DNA of 64,000 bases from Chitinimonas_A lacunae. GTDB lineage: Bacteria; Pseudomonadota; Gammaproteobacteria; Burkholderiales; Chitinimonadaceae. Where the stretch lies: contig NZ_JBHSBU010000001.1 in the NCBI RefSeq assembly GCF_042650885.1, forward strand, positions 3,658,001 through 3,722,000, written 5' to 3'. Position numbers and translations under genes: made by a program. Positions 8,541 through 16,504 of the stretch are shown here, one piece after another; the first letter of the stretch is position 1, and the number at the start of each line of letters is the position of its first letter. The notes under the pieces were generated by a model, which did no database searches, had not been told where the DNA came from, and saw only the letters and a list, made by a program, of their open reading frames with translations.

Positions 8541-10082
8541 CTACGCCTCCAGTGCCTCCACCATCGGCCGCAAGACCGCCGCCATCTGATCGAGGTCCTT
8601 GATGCCACCGGCAATCGCCTTGACGCAGGCGCTGTAGGCATTGCGTACCAGCCGGGGGTTGCGGGTAGCCAGGGCGAAATCGTACAGATAGCGGGCGGCC
8701 GAGGCGTATTCCTGGTTGGCGACGTGGCTCATGGCCGTGTTGGCGATTTCGAGCACGCGCTGGCTGGTGGCGGCGGCCAGGACCGACCAGTCGGGACGAC
8801 GGGTCAGCGCGACCTTGAGCTGTTCGGCGTTCTGGCGTGAGGCGGCGTAGCGGGTGCAGATGCGCTCTATCCATTGCGGCGCGACCGCATGGTCGGCTGG
8901 CAGCAGGGCCAGCAGGCCGAACAGGTCGAGTGCGAGGTCGAAATCGAGCTGGCCTTCACACAGGCTTGCCACGGTCAGCGAGGCAATCTCGTCGGCGCGG
9001 GCGTGGCGCCCCATCAGCACGGCGTGGGCGGCGTGGGCCAGCAGGATCAGCGACTTGAGCAGCGGCGTTTCACGCCGCGTCACCTGATCGACCAGCATGG
9101 CCTGATACTGCTCGGCATCGCGCGTGCGGCCTTCGCCGCAGGCCGACAGCAGCAGTTGATAGAGCACACGCGGGTCGAGTTGGTTGGAGTTGCCGCCGCA
9201 GATCACCGCCCGTTTCATCAGCGCTTCGGCCTGATCGCGCTGACCGAGCCGGAAAGCGAGCTGGCCGGCGGCTTGCAGACGCAGCACGCTGTTGGGGGTG
9301 ATCTGGACGGCCCGCTCCATGATCGCCAGCGCCTTGGCCGGCTCGCCCTCATCGAGATAGTGGCGTGCCAGCTTGTCGTAGACCGCCACATAGTTGGGAC
9401 TTTGTTCGAGCAGTGATTCGAAGATCTGCGCCGCTTCCTGCTTGCGGCCCTGGCGGACGTGGCAGCTGGCGATGCCAAGCCGGGCCCACGGCACCGCCTT
9501 GGCTTCGACCACTTCGAGGTACAGCGCCAGCGCCTCATCGTCGCGTCCCAGATCGTTGAGCAACTGGGCCAGCAAACGTGAGGCGTCGAGCCGGTAGGCC
9601 GGTTGTTCCTGCATGATCTGGCGGCCGGTGCTCAGCGCCTGCTCGAAACGCTGTTCGTCGATGGCCTGGTAGAGCGGCCCCAGCACCAGTTTCTTCTTGA
9701 CCGCCCGCGCGATGCGCTCGACCAGATCGCGGGTGCTGAAGGGCTTGAGCAGATAATCGTCGGGCGCGACTTCGGCGACCGATACCACTTTTTCGTAGGC
9801 CGCTTCGGCCGTCACCATAAAGAAGGCCGTGGTCAGCGGCATGATGCCGCTGTGACGCAGCTCTTCGAGGAAATCCTGACCATTGGCGCCGCCGCCCAGG
9901 TGGTAGTCGCACAGCACCAGATCGTAGCGCTGCACCTGGATGCGTTTGCGCGCCTCGCCGATGCTCGGGGCGAAATCGATCTGGGTGACGCCCAGGCTCA
10001 ACAGCATGGCCTTGATCGATTGGCGCACCACCGCCAGATCGTCGATCACCAGTACACGCAGTTCGTGAAGTTGCAGTCCCAT
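8541..10082 (-). CDS. response regulator receiver protein with C-terminal TPR repeats
   Basis: 513 residues. Residues ~7-130 are a CheY-like receiver: acidic pair in 'VLVIDD', phospho-acceptor D59 in 'LVLCDYHLGG', the conserved Thr/Ser region 'MVTAEA' and Lys in 'DDYLLKPF'. The remaining ~370 residues are helical TPR-like repeats (for example 'AVYDKLARHYLDEGEPAKALAIMERAVQITPNS', read in parts). There is no DNA-binding or enzymatic output domain, so it probably acts by protein contact. Similar receiver-TPR proteins occur in betaproteobacteria and Pseudomonas; their partners are mostly unknown. It lies 40 bases downstream of the M48 protease gene on the same strand, and no kinase gene is adjacent. 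Confidence 0.85.
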   Translation of the reverse strand: MGLQLHELRVLVIDDLAVVRQSIKAMLLSLGVTQIDFAPSIGEARKRIQVQRYDLVLCDYHLGGGANGQDFLEELRHSGIMPLTTAFFMVTAEAAYEKVVSVAEVAPDDYLLKPFSTRDLVERIARAVKKKLVLGPLYQAIDEQRFEQALSTGRQIMQEQPAYRLDASRLLAQLLNDLGRDDEALALYLEVVEAKAVPWARLGIASCHVRQGRKQEAAQIFESLLEQSPNYVAVYDKLARHYLDEGEPAKALAIMERAVQITPNSVLRLQAAGQLAFRLGQRDQAEALMKRAVICGGNSNQLDPRVLYQLLLSACGEGRTRDAEQYQAMLVDQVTRRETPLLKSLILLAHAAHAVLMGRHARADEIASLTVASLCEGQLDFDLALDLFGLLALLPADHAVAPQWIERICTRYAASRQNAEQLKVALTRRPDWSVLAAATSQRVLEIANTAMSHVANQEYASAARYLYDFALATRNPRLVRNAYSACVKAIAGGIKDLDQMAAVLRPMVEALEA

Positions 10083-10122
10083 GATGGTCTCCTGCTATGA
10101 CGACACGCCCTGTCGTCCTGGG

Positions 10123-11616
10123 TCAGGCGAGCAACGCTTCCGCCCTTTCCTGGTAGCGGCGTGCCGCTACTTCCTGGCCGCGCGATTCGAGAAAGCGCGC
10201 GGCGTGCTGACAGGCGGCCCAGCTCAATTCGAGGTTGTCGCCATGGGCGGCATAGTCGAGATGATGAAGGCCATCGATGTGTCCCTTCGCCACCAGCAGA
10301 CGGCCGATGGCGTAGTGGGCGCCCATATGGTGCGGGTCTTGTTGGAGCACGTTCTGATAGAGCGGCACCGGGTCGCTGTCGGGCCGATAGCGTTCGGTCA
10401 GCACCGCATATTCAAAGCGCGCACCGGCGGGACCGGGCGACACTTCGTCCCACTGTCTGAGCCGCTCCTGGGCACGTTCGGCCGCGCGGAACTCGTCGCG
10501 CCACCAGCCATGGATCTCTTCACGCCAGCGCTCATCGAGCAGCCGCGCCCAGTCAACGGCCCGATGACCCAGTACCCGCTCGGCCGCCGAATGCTCCGGC
10601 GGCGGCACCACCCGGGCGCCCATCTGCAGGGCGACCAATCGTTCGGTCAGTGTCGGATGGGTATCGTGCCGGCTGCGCTTGACCGCCAACAGCGCCCGCA
10701 GACGGTCACGGTCGATGGCTTCGTCGAAGCTCGCACGCAATGCAAGCGGCAGGGTGGCAAACGGCCGACCGACCGGCGCCGGCTCGCGCTCGGCCACCGC
10801 CAGTTGGCGCGGCCAGAAATCCTTTTCCAGGAAGTCGGCCCGCAGATGCATGGCCAGCAGCGCATCGGCCGTATGGCGCGGCCCGGCTACCTCGGCGGCC
10901 AGTCGGTCGGCCTGGAATTCCTCGTTGCGACAGAACACGAAGGTATAGGCGTCGAAATGCGGCCAGTAATGGAACAGGAAGGGGCGCAGCGTCCAACCGA
11001 GCCAGCCCACTTCGCCGAGCCGCTCGGCCAGTTGGCGCCAGAGTTGGCGCTGGTGGTAGATCCAGGCGCCCGGGTGACCACCGCCGCGTGGCAGATGGCT
11101 GTATTCGTGCGCGAGCACCGCAGCGAACTGACCGCCCGACAGACAATGGAGCAGCGGCAGACCAATGGTCAGATGACGGCGGCGCTGGCCGAACCAGCCG
11201 AAACGGTTGTGCTGGATCAGGCTGACGCCGAATTCGGTGGTCAGCCAGACCGCGTCGAGCCTGGGCCCGTTGACCGCCCGCCGGACCTTGTCGATCGCCC
11301 GCATCAGCTCGGGCGCGTTGTGCTCATCGACCAGTTCGCCTTCGGGCAGGCTGAACGGCAGATACAAGGTGATCAAGGTCGAAGCCCCCAGCATCAGTCC
11401 CGCCAGTACCGTCCCGATGCCGACCACGCCCAGCCCCTGCTGGGTCAGCCACCACGGCGCCAGCGTCATCATCACCAAGGCCAGGGTCAGCAACAGACCC
11501 AGGTAGCCCAGGCCGAGCAGTACCAGCAAGGCGGTCTTGCGCCGGAAAAGTTCGGGATGGTCGTCCGCCTCGCGTACCAGCTGGGCGACCAGGGCTTCAT
11601 AAGATTCCTTGTTCAT
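10123..11616 (-). CDS. M48 family membrane metalloprotease
   Basis: 497 residues. Two hydrophobic segments near residues 29-50 and 60-88 anchor it in the inner membrane. The zinc site is visible: HExxH at H170-E171-H174 (LAHEYSHLP) and the distal ligand in 'NEEFQADRLA' (E233, with D237), the Ste24/HtpX pattern. The C-terminal ~200 residues include 'TDTHPTLTERLVAL'-like sequence (here DTHPTLTERLVALQ), also typical of M48 proteins, and a short TPR-like tail. It probably degrades or processes membrane or periplasmic proteins. It is the first gene of a unit with the receiver-TPR gene, with a promoter-like sequence at 11664-11692. Confidence 0.88.
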   Translation of the reverse strand: MNKESYEALVAQLVREADDHPELFRRKTALLVLLGLGYLGLLLTLALVMMTLAPWWLTQQGLGVVGIGTVLAGLMLGASTLITLYLPFSLPEGELVDEHNAPELMRAIDKVRRAVNGPRLDAVWLTTEFGVSLIQHNRFGWFGQRRRHLTIGLPLLHCLSGGQFAAVLAHEYSHLPRGGGHPGAWIYHQRQLWRQLAERLGEVGWLGWTLRPFLFHYWPHFDAYTFVFCRNEEFQADRLAAEVAGPRHTADALLAMHLRADFLEKDFWPRQLAVAEREPAPVGRPFATLPLALRASFDEAIDRDRLRALLAVKRSRHDTHPTLTERLVALQMGARVVPPPEHSAAERVLGHRAVDWARLLDERWREEIHGWWRDEFRAAERAQERLRQWDEVSPGPAGARFEYAVLTERYRPDSDPVPLYQNVLQQDPHHMGAHYAIGRLLVAKGHIDGLHHLDYAAHGDNLELSWAACQHAARFLESRGQEVAARRYQERAEALLA

Positions 11617-11663
11617 CGTGTCCTGGCCTTGCCAATGTCATGGCTGCGCCGTAATGGTTGCGG

Positions 11664-11692
11664 ATTATAGGGCAATAAGAGCTTGTTTATTA
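11664..11692 (-). promoter_or_regulatory. probable sigma-70 promoter of the M48 gene
   Basis: On the minus strand, TTAATA (plus 11692-11687), an ~18-base spacer and a perfect TATAAT (11669-11664). Transcription would start near 11657, about 40 bases before the ATG at 11616. Confidence 0.45.
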
Positions 11693-11982
11693 AGCATCTA
11701 TGACATTTGCCCGACCAACGGTTGAGTGTACATCTTGCAAAGGTCATAACGCCAGCACGGACAGGGGCACAGCGTGAAGGTACGGGAAATCCTGAGGGAA
11801 AAGGTCGGAAGCGGCAGGGCAGGCAACAAGCGGCCAATTACATAAAAGATAAAAATACTTGCAGAGTATCTGCAACATCTGACGCAGATAATTGATACAA
11901 AGGAATTAAACAGGTCTCGGATTCACTCCGACATCCAAACCAGCCTCCACCCTTGGCACTTATTGGATGGGCGTCCGACACT

Positions 11983-12090
11983 GGAGTCGGAGTCGGAGTC
12001 GGAGTCGGAGTCGGAGTCGGAGTCGGAGTCGGAGTCGGAGTCGGAGTCGGAGTCGGAGTCGGAGTCGGAGTCGGAGTCGGAGTCGGAGTC
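11983..12090. repeat. 18 perfect copies of GGAGTC (hexanucleotide tract)
   Basis: An uninterrupted 108-base tandem array of GGAGTC, ending in a variant GGAGCC. It is intergenic. Because the unit is a multiple of three, copy changes would not shift a reading frame, but they would alter spacing between flanking elements. Tracts of this purity usually arise by slipped-strand mispairing. Confidence 0.95.
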
Positions 12091-12179
12091 GGAGCCAAGC
12101 CAGTCCGCTGCTCGCCGCAGGCAGTTCGGCAGTTCCGTCGTGTCGGCCAAGTCCTTATGCGGCAATAGATAAAACTATG

Positions 12180-12243
12180 CAAGGTATCTTGCAATCAATA
12201 GGTATTTTTCATGGCAAGGTATCTTGTTAAGCAAGGTACCTTG
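12180..12243. promoter_or_regulatory. three CAAGGTAYCTTG palindromes (possible operator)
   Basis: CAAGGTATCTTG at 12180-12191 and 12215-12226, and a perfect palindrome CAAGGTACCTTG at 12232-12243. Start-to-start spacing is 35 and 17 bases. The sites lie in AT-rich sequence 48 bases upstream of the small ORF at 12291. Repeated dyads of this size before a gene suggest binding of a dimeric regulator, but the protein is unknown. Confidence 0.45.
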
Positions 12244-12290
12244 TATTAAAGTGAGCATCAGTTCAACCGCTACTGCAAAGGAAGACCGTG

Positions 12291-12482
12291 ATGGAAAACG
12301 CTGAAATGTCGCTGTGGCAGACCGTCAGCGCCGGGGTGATCGGTTCGGTGCTGGTGCTGGGTATGGCCACCCTGGTGGCGCCTGCGATGCGCGATATGGC
12401 GCCCGGGGTGGAGCAGGTGCTGGCCAAGGGGGATGTGCCGCTGCAAGTGGCCTCGCAGCGACCGGCCGTGCGGCGCAGCTGA
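12291..12482 (+). CDS. small membrane protein of unknown function
   Basis: 63 residues from ATG at 12291 (a GTG sits directly before it). AAGGAAG lies 6 bases upstream. Residues ~9-30 (WQTVSAGVIGSVLVLGMATLVA, within the span) form one hydrophobic helix; the rest is short and polar. It lies downstream of three CAAGGTAYCTTG palindromes and ~100 bases before ruvB, which has its own TATAAT. Coding is supported by the ribosome site and the transmembrane pattern; no family recognised. Confidence 0.55.
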   Translation: MENAEMSLWQTVSAGVIGSVLVLGMATLVAPAMRDMAPGVEQVLAKGDVPLQVASQRPAVRRS

Positions 12483-12543
12483 ACGGTTTGGACCACCGGC
12501 TATGACATATGGAAATTAGCGGCACGGGGCCGGCAAGCGTGGC

Positions 12544-12549
12544 TATAAT
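12544..12549 (+). promoter_or_regulatory. -10 element (TATAAT) upstream of ruvB
   Basis: Perfect TATAAT within GGCTATAATGGCG. Initiation near 12557 would leave a ~23-base leader before the ATG at 12580. No good -35 is visible 17 bases upstream. Confidence 0.5.
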
Positions 12550-12579
12550 GGCGCTTTGTCCGCGAACCCTGTTGCCGCG

Positions 12580-13626
12580 ATGATCGAAACCGACCAGCTC
12601 AACAGCCGTCCCGACCGCCTGATCACTCCGGCGCGCCAATCCGTGCAGGAAGAGGCGCAAGAGCGTGCGCTCCGGCCCAAATTGCTGGAGGAGTACGTCG
12701 GTCAGGAGAAAGCACGCGGCCAGCTCAGCATCTTTATCGAAGCTGCCCGCCGTCGTCGCGAAGCGCTCGACCATGTCCTGTTATTCGGCCCGCCCGGCCT
12801 GGGTAAGACCACGCTGGCCCATATCGTGGCCCGCGAACTGGGCGTCAACCTCAAGCAGACCTCAGGCCCCGTGCTCGAACGCGCCGGCGACCTGGCGGCG
12901 ATGCTGACCAATCTCGAACCGCACGATGTGCTGTTTATCGACGAGATCCACCGGCTGTCGCCGGTCGTCGAAGAAATCCTCTACCCGGCGCTCGAAGACT
13001 ATCAGCTCGATATCATGATCGGCGAAGGCCCAGCAGCCCGCTCGGTCAAGCTCGACCTGCCGCCGTTCACCCTGGTCGGCGCCACCACCCGTGCCGGGAT
13101 GCTGACCAATCCGCTGCGCGACCGCTTCGGCATCGTCGCCCGGCTCGAATTCTATACCCCGCAGGAACTGACCCTGATCGTCACGCGTTCGGCGCAACTG
13201 CTCGACGTGACCATCGACGAGGAAGGGGCATTCGAAATCGCCCGCCGTGCCCGTGGCACGCCACGAATCGCCAACCGGCTGCTGCGCCGGGTGCGCGACT
13301 ATGCCGAAGTGCGCCATGGCGGCCAGGTCAGCCGTGAAGTGGCCGACGCCGCCCTGACCATGCTCGACGTTGACCATGCCGGTCTTGATCTGATGGATCG
13401 TAAATTGCTCTCGGCAGTGATCGAAAAATTCGGCGGCGGTCCGGTCGGGCTCGACAATGTGGCCGCCGCGATCGGCGAATCGCCCGATACCATCGAAGAT
13501 GTGCTGGAACCGTATCTGATCCAACAGGGTCTGTTGCAGCGGACGCCGCGCGGCCGGATGGCCACGGCGCTCGCCTACCAGCATTTCGGCCTGCCCGGCG
13601 TCACCGCGTCGGGCGAACTATTTTAA
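12580..13626 (+). CDS. ruvB: Holliday junction branch migration helicase RuvB
   Basis: 348 residues from ATG at 12580 (MIETDQLNS); the frame extends to a TTG at 12556, but 348 is already the usual length. AAA+ motor: Walker A 'GPPGLGKTT', Walker B 'LFIDEIHRLS', sensor 1 'GATTRAG' and the arginine-finger region 'LRDRFGI'. It ends with the RuvB winged-helix domain ('QQGLLQRTPRGR'). With RuvA it drives branch migration of Holliday junctions. ruvA and ruvC are not in the window. It is the first gene of a long co-directional run into tol-pal, a linkage common in proteobacteria. Confidence 0.97.
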   Translation: MIETDQLNSRPDRLITPARQSVQEEAQERALRPKLLEEYVGQEKARGQLSIFIEAARRRREALDHVLLFGPPGLGKTTLAHIVARELGVNLKQTSGPVLERAGDLAAMLTNLEPHDVLFIDEIHRLSPVVEEILYPALEDYQLDIMIGEGPAARSVKLDLPPFTLVGATTRAGMLTNPLRDRFGIVARLEFYTPQELTLIVTRSAQLLDVTIDEEGAFEIARRARGTPRIANRLLRRVRDYAEVRHGGQVSREVADAALTMLDVDHAGLDLMDRKLLSAVIEKFGGGPVGLDNVAAAIGESPDTIEDVLEPYLIQQGLLQRTPRGRMATALAYQHFGLPGVTASGELF

Positions 13627-13692
13627 GCGACCGGGACCGCTGACGACGCCAACTCCCGGTTCCCATCACAAAGCGTTGAGGAAGGAAACCCC

Positions 13693-14379
13693 TTGGAAGC
13701 CAGTTTGACCCCGCACGATATGTCCATCGTCAGCCTGATCAGCAACGCGAGCCTCGTGGTGCAGATCGTTATGGGGCTGCTGCTGTTGCTGTCGATGCTG
13801 TCGTGGTGGCATATCTTCGCCAAGTGGTTCGGCCTGCGCCACGCCAAACAAAAGACCGACAGCTTCGAATCGGCATTCTGGAGCGGGGCCGATCTCAATA
13901 CCCTGCACCAGCAGGTCAGCCGCGATATGGCCGGCGTCGGCATGGAGCGGATCTTCGAAGCCGGCTTCAACGAATTCCTGAAACTGCGTCGCCAGCCCGG
14001 CATGGACATGAGCGCCCTGATGGAAGGTACCCGCCGCGCCATGAAGGCTTCGTTCCAGCGCGAAGTGGACCGGCTCGACGCCCATACCGCCTTCCTGGCC
14101 TCGGTCGGCTCGGTATCGCCCTATATCGGTCTGTTCGGCACGGTGTGGGGGATCATGAACGCCTTCCGTGGCCTCGCCAATGTCGGGCAGGCCACCCTGG
14201 CCCATGTCGCTCCCGGCATTGCCGAAGCGCTGGTGGCCACGGCAATCGGCCTGTTTGCGGCGATTCCGGCGGTGGTGGCCTATAACCGCTTCTCCCACGA
14301 TGTGGACCGGCTGGCCAACCGCTTCGAAAGTTTCATGGAAGAGTTCTCCAATATTCTGCAAAGGCAGGCCGCCAAATGA
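13693..14379 (+). CDS. tolQ: Tol-Pal system proton channel subunit TolQ
   Basis: 228 residues starting at TTG 13693, chosen because GAGGAAGG lies just upstream; an ATG at 13720 would shorten the protein by nine residues. Three transmembrane helices: ~19-37, and two in the C-terminal half around 'SPYIGLFGTVWGIMNAF' and 'ALVATAIGLFAAIPAVVAYN', the conserved TolQ/ExbB/MotA channel helices. With TolR it forms the proton-driven inner-membrane motor that energises TolA. The last codons overlap the start of the TraB/GumN gene (ATGA), which here replaces tolR as the immediate neighbour. ybgC, often upstream of tolQ, is absent. Confidence 0.95.
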   Translation: MEASLTPHDMSIVSLISNASLVVQIVMGLLLLLSMLSWWHIFAKWFGLRHAKQKTDSFESAFWSGADLNTLHQQVSRDMAGVGMERIFEAGFNEFLKLRRQPGMDMSALMEGTRRAMKASFQREVDRLDAHTAFLASVGSVSPYIGLFGTVWGIMNAFRGLANVGQATLAHVAPGIAEALVATAIGLFAAIPAVVAYNRFSHDVDRLANRFESFMEEFSNILQRQAAK

Positions 14380-15266
14380 TTTCGCTACTGTCGATGCGCC
14401 GCGCCCTGCGCACGCTATGGCTGCTGTTGCTGCTCGGCAGCGCGATGTCGGCCCATGCCAAGCTGTTCCTGTGGCAGGCCGAGCAGGAGGGTCGCAAAGT
14501 CTGGCTGCTCGGTTCGATCCATGTCGGCCGGGCCGATTTCTACCCGCTGGCCGAGCCGATCGAAGCGGCCTATCGCAATACCGATACGCTGGTGGTCGAA
14601 GCCGACGTGAGCGACCCGACTGCTGCGCTGCCCTATATGGGCCTGGCGATGTTGCCGCCCGACACCACACTCTCCAAGCAACTGTCCGCCCCGGTCTACA
14701 GGAAACTGATGGCCCGGCTGCCCGATACCGGCCTGCCGCCCCAGGCCGCCGAGCGGATGAAGCCGTGGTTCCTGGCCCTGACCCTGACCATGAAGGCGCT
14801 CGACAGCTATGGTTATCAGTCGAGCGATGGCATCGATCTGCATTTCCTGCGCCGCGCCAAACAGGACAGCTACCGGATCGTCGAACTCGAATCGGTCAAA
14901 TTCCAGCTCGAACTGTTCAATAGCCTGAGCCAGCGCGAGGCCGAGCTGTTTGTCGGCGAAACCCTGCGTCAGCTCGACGACGGCAGCTTCAAGCAACAGC
15001 TCGATGCCATGCTCAAGGCGTGGCAGAGCGGCGATACCCGGGCGCTGATCCGGGCGGTCGAGGCCGGGATGCCCGAGCGGCGCGAGGCGCGCCAATTGAT
15101 GAATAAGCTGCTGCGCGAGCGCAATGTGGCGATGGCCGACAAGATCGCCAATCTGGCCAGTCGCGACAAACCGCCGCTGGTGGTGGTCGGGGCTGCCCAT
15201 CTGGCCGGCAGCGGCAGCGTGGTCGAGTTGTTGCAGGCGCGCGGTTTCCGCCTGAGCCAGCAGTAG
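14376..15266 (+). CDS. TraB/GumN family protein inside the tol-pal operon
   Basis: 296 residues. A signal peptide (RALRTLWLLLLLGSAMSAHA) is followed by the TraB/GumN (PF01963-type) pattern: 'VWLLGSIHVG' near the N-terminus, 'DTLVVEADV', a helical middle, and C-terminal 'PLVVVGAAHLAGSGSVVELL'. The paired GSIHxG and GAAHL motifs are the putative metal-binding, Tiki-like protease residues. It should be periplasmic or membrane-tethered. The start overlaps the tolQ stop (ATGA), and tolR begins 9 bases after its stop, so it is translationally coupled within the operon. That position is unusual and suggests a role in envelope upkeep; this is inference. Confidence 0.85.
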   Translation: MISLLSMRRALRTLWLLLLLGSAMSAHAKLFLWQAEQEGRKVWLLGSIHVGRADFYPLAEPIEAAYRNTDTLVVEADVSDPTAALPYMGLAMLPPDTTLSKQLSAPVYRKLMARLPDTGLPPQAAERMKPWFLALTLTMKALDSYGYQSSDGIDLHFLRRAKQDSYRIVELESVKFQLELFNSLSQREAELFVGETLRQLDDGSFKQQLDAMLKAWQSGDTRALIRAVEAGMPERREARQLMNKLLRERNVAMADKIANLASRDKPPLVVVGAAHLAGSGSVVELLQARGFRLSQQ

Positions 15267-15275
15267 GGAGGCGCC

Positions 15276-15683
15276 ATGGCCCGTAGACAACGCCGCGCAG
15301 TGGCTGAGATCAATGTCGTGCCTTATATCGATGTGATGCTGGTGCTGCTGGTGATCTTTATGGTGGCGACACCGATGATGCAGCCCGCTACCGTCAATCT
15401 GCCCTCGGTTGACCGTGCCGACCGCGCCCAGGATGTGCGGCCGCTGCGGGTCGATATCAGCCGCGAACAGAAACTGTCGCTGATCGATGAAGGCCGCACC
15501 GAGCGGGTGGCCGACGTCAAGGCGCTGGTGCTGGCCGTCAAGGCAAAGACCGCACTGAAGGCGCGGCCGGTGGTGATCGCCGCCGACCAGGATGTGCCCT
15601 ATAAGGCCGTGGTGGCGGTGATGGACGGGCTCAAGACCCAGGGTGTGGAACGGGTCGGCTTGCAGGTGCAGCCGCAACGATGA
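15276..15683 (+). CDS. tolR: Tol-Pal system protein TolR
   Basis: 135 residues of the ExbD/TolR family: a short cytoplasmic N-terminus (MARRQRRAVAEINVVPYIDVM), one transmembrane helix with the essential Asp in 'PYIDVMLVLLVIFM', and a periplasmic domain. GGGAGG precedes the ATG. It forms the stator with TolQ and couples the proton gradient to TolA. The tolA start overlaps its stop (ATGA). Confidence 0.94.
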   Translation: MARRQRRAVAEINVVPYIDVMLVLLVIFMVATPMMQPATVNLPSVDRADRAQDVRPLRVDISREQKLSLIDEGRTERVADVKALVLAVKAKTALKARPVVIAADQDVPYKAVVAVMDGLKTQGVERVGLQVQPQR

Positions 15684-16504
15684 ATTACGAGGAACGTCGC
15701 GGCCTGTCGCTGGTCCTGACGGTGCTGATGCATCTGGCGATCGGCGGCTTACTGTATTTCGGGGTGCAATGGCAGACCAAGCCGCCTGAGCCGGTCGAGG
15801 TCGAATTATGGTCAGGTGCGCCTGAGCCGGCGCCACGGCCGGTCAAGACCCCGCCGCCGCCCAAGCCACGCCCGGTCGAGCCGCGTGAGGAGCCGCGCGA
15901 AGCGCCCGAGCCGCCCAAGCCGCCGCGCAAGGCCGATATCGAAGAAGCGCCGCCGAAAAAGACCCCGAAGCCGGTGGAGAAAAAGCCTGAGCCCAAGCCG
16001 CCCGAGCTGAAGCCGCCGCCCAAGCCTGAGCCCAAGAAGCCCGAACCCAAGAAGGAAATCAAGCCGGCGCCCAAACCGCCGCTCGAAGAGGCCGAAGGCG
16101 AGACGCCACGCGACAAGCCGGGGCGACTCAAGGCGGCACCGGCCGATGCCAGCGCCTCGCTGAGCGCGCTGGCGGCCCGGCAGGAAGCGGCCGAGGCCGG
16201 TGAGCGGGCATCGGCCTATAAAAAGGCGCTCGACAGCTATCTGGGCCAGGTCAGGAACAAAGTCCGCCGCAATATGACTTATCCCGACGACGGCCCGGGC
16301 AACCCTGAGGCCGAGTTCGAAGTGGTGCTGCTGCCCGATATGACCATCCTTGAAGTGACCTTGCGACGGTCGAGCGGCAACAGTGGTTTCGACGAGGCGG
16401 TCAAGCGCGCATTGCTGCGTACCGCTGAATATCCGGCGCTGCCCGGCGGAATCGATTTCCGCATGTTGCGCCGCCATACCCTTAAATATCGCCTGCATGA
16501 CTGA
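15680..16504 (+). CDS. tolA: Tol-Pal system protein TolA
   Basis: 274 residues: cytoplasmic tip, one N-terminal transmembrane helix (~10-30, LVLTVLMHLAIGGLLYFGV), a long proline/lysine/glutamate-rich domain II (about residues 35-160, many KP and EP pairs) that would span the periplasm, then a C-terminal TolA/TonB-type domain III (~185-274; 'YLGQVRNKVRRNMTYP', 'NPEAEFEVVLLPDM', 'GFDEAVKRAL', 'LKYRLHD'). It links the TolQR motor to TolB/Pal. Its stop overlaps the start of the next gene, which encodes a second copy of domain III. Confidence 0.93.
   Translation: MNYEERRGLSLVLTVLMHLAIGGLLYFGVQWQTKPPEPVEVELWSGAPEPAPRPVKTPPPPKPRPVEPREEPREAPEPPKPPRKADIEEAPPKKTPKPVEKKPEPKPPELKPPPKPEPKKPEPKKEIKPAPKPPLEEAEGETPRDKPGRLKAAPADASASLSALAARQEAAEAGERASAYKKALDSYLGQVRNKVRRNMTYPDDGPGNPEAEFEVVLLPDMTILEVTLRRSSGNSGFDEAVKRALLRTAEYPALPGGIDFRMLRRHTLKYRLHD

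Larger units (their letters stand above)
11617..12290. other. 674-base gene-free island with tandem hexamers and palindromes
   Basis: Contains a minus-strand promoter for the M48 gene, an AT-rich CTTGCAAAGG segment near 11734, an imperfect palindrome TTGCAGA-GTA-TCTGCAA near 11858, the 18-unit GGAGTC tract (11983-12090) and three CAAGGTAYCTTG palindromes (12180-12243). The tract keeps all six frames open and so creates long but artificial reading frames (SD, TP, ES, RS or GV repeats). I see no credible gene. Confidence 0.6.

Noticed and set aside
11838..12194. Long reading frames through the hexamer tract (SD, TP, ES, RS and GV dipeptide repeats)
   Set aside because: GGAGTC repeats keep all frames open, so frames appear on both strands by composition. 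None has a ribosome site, a signal peptide or a sensible flanking domain.
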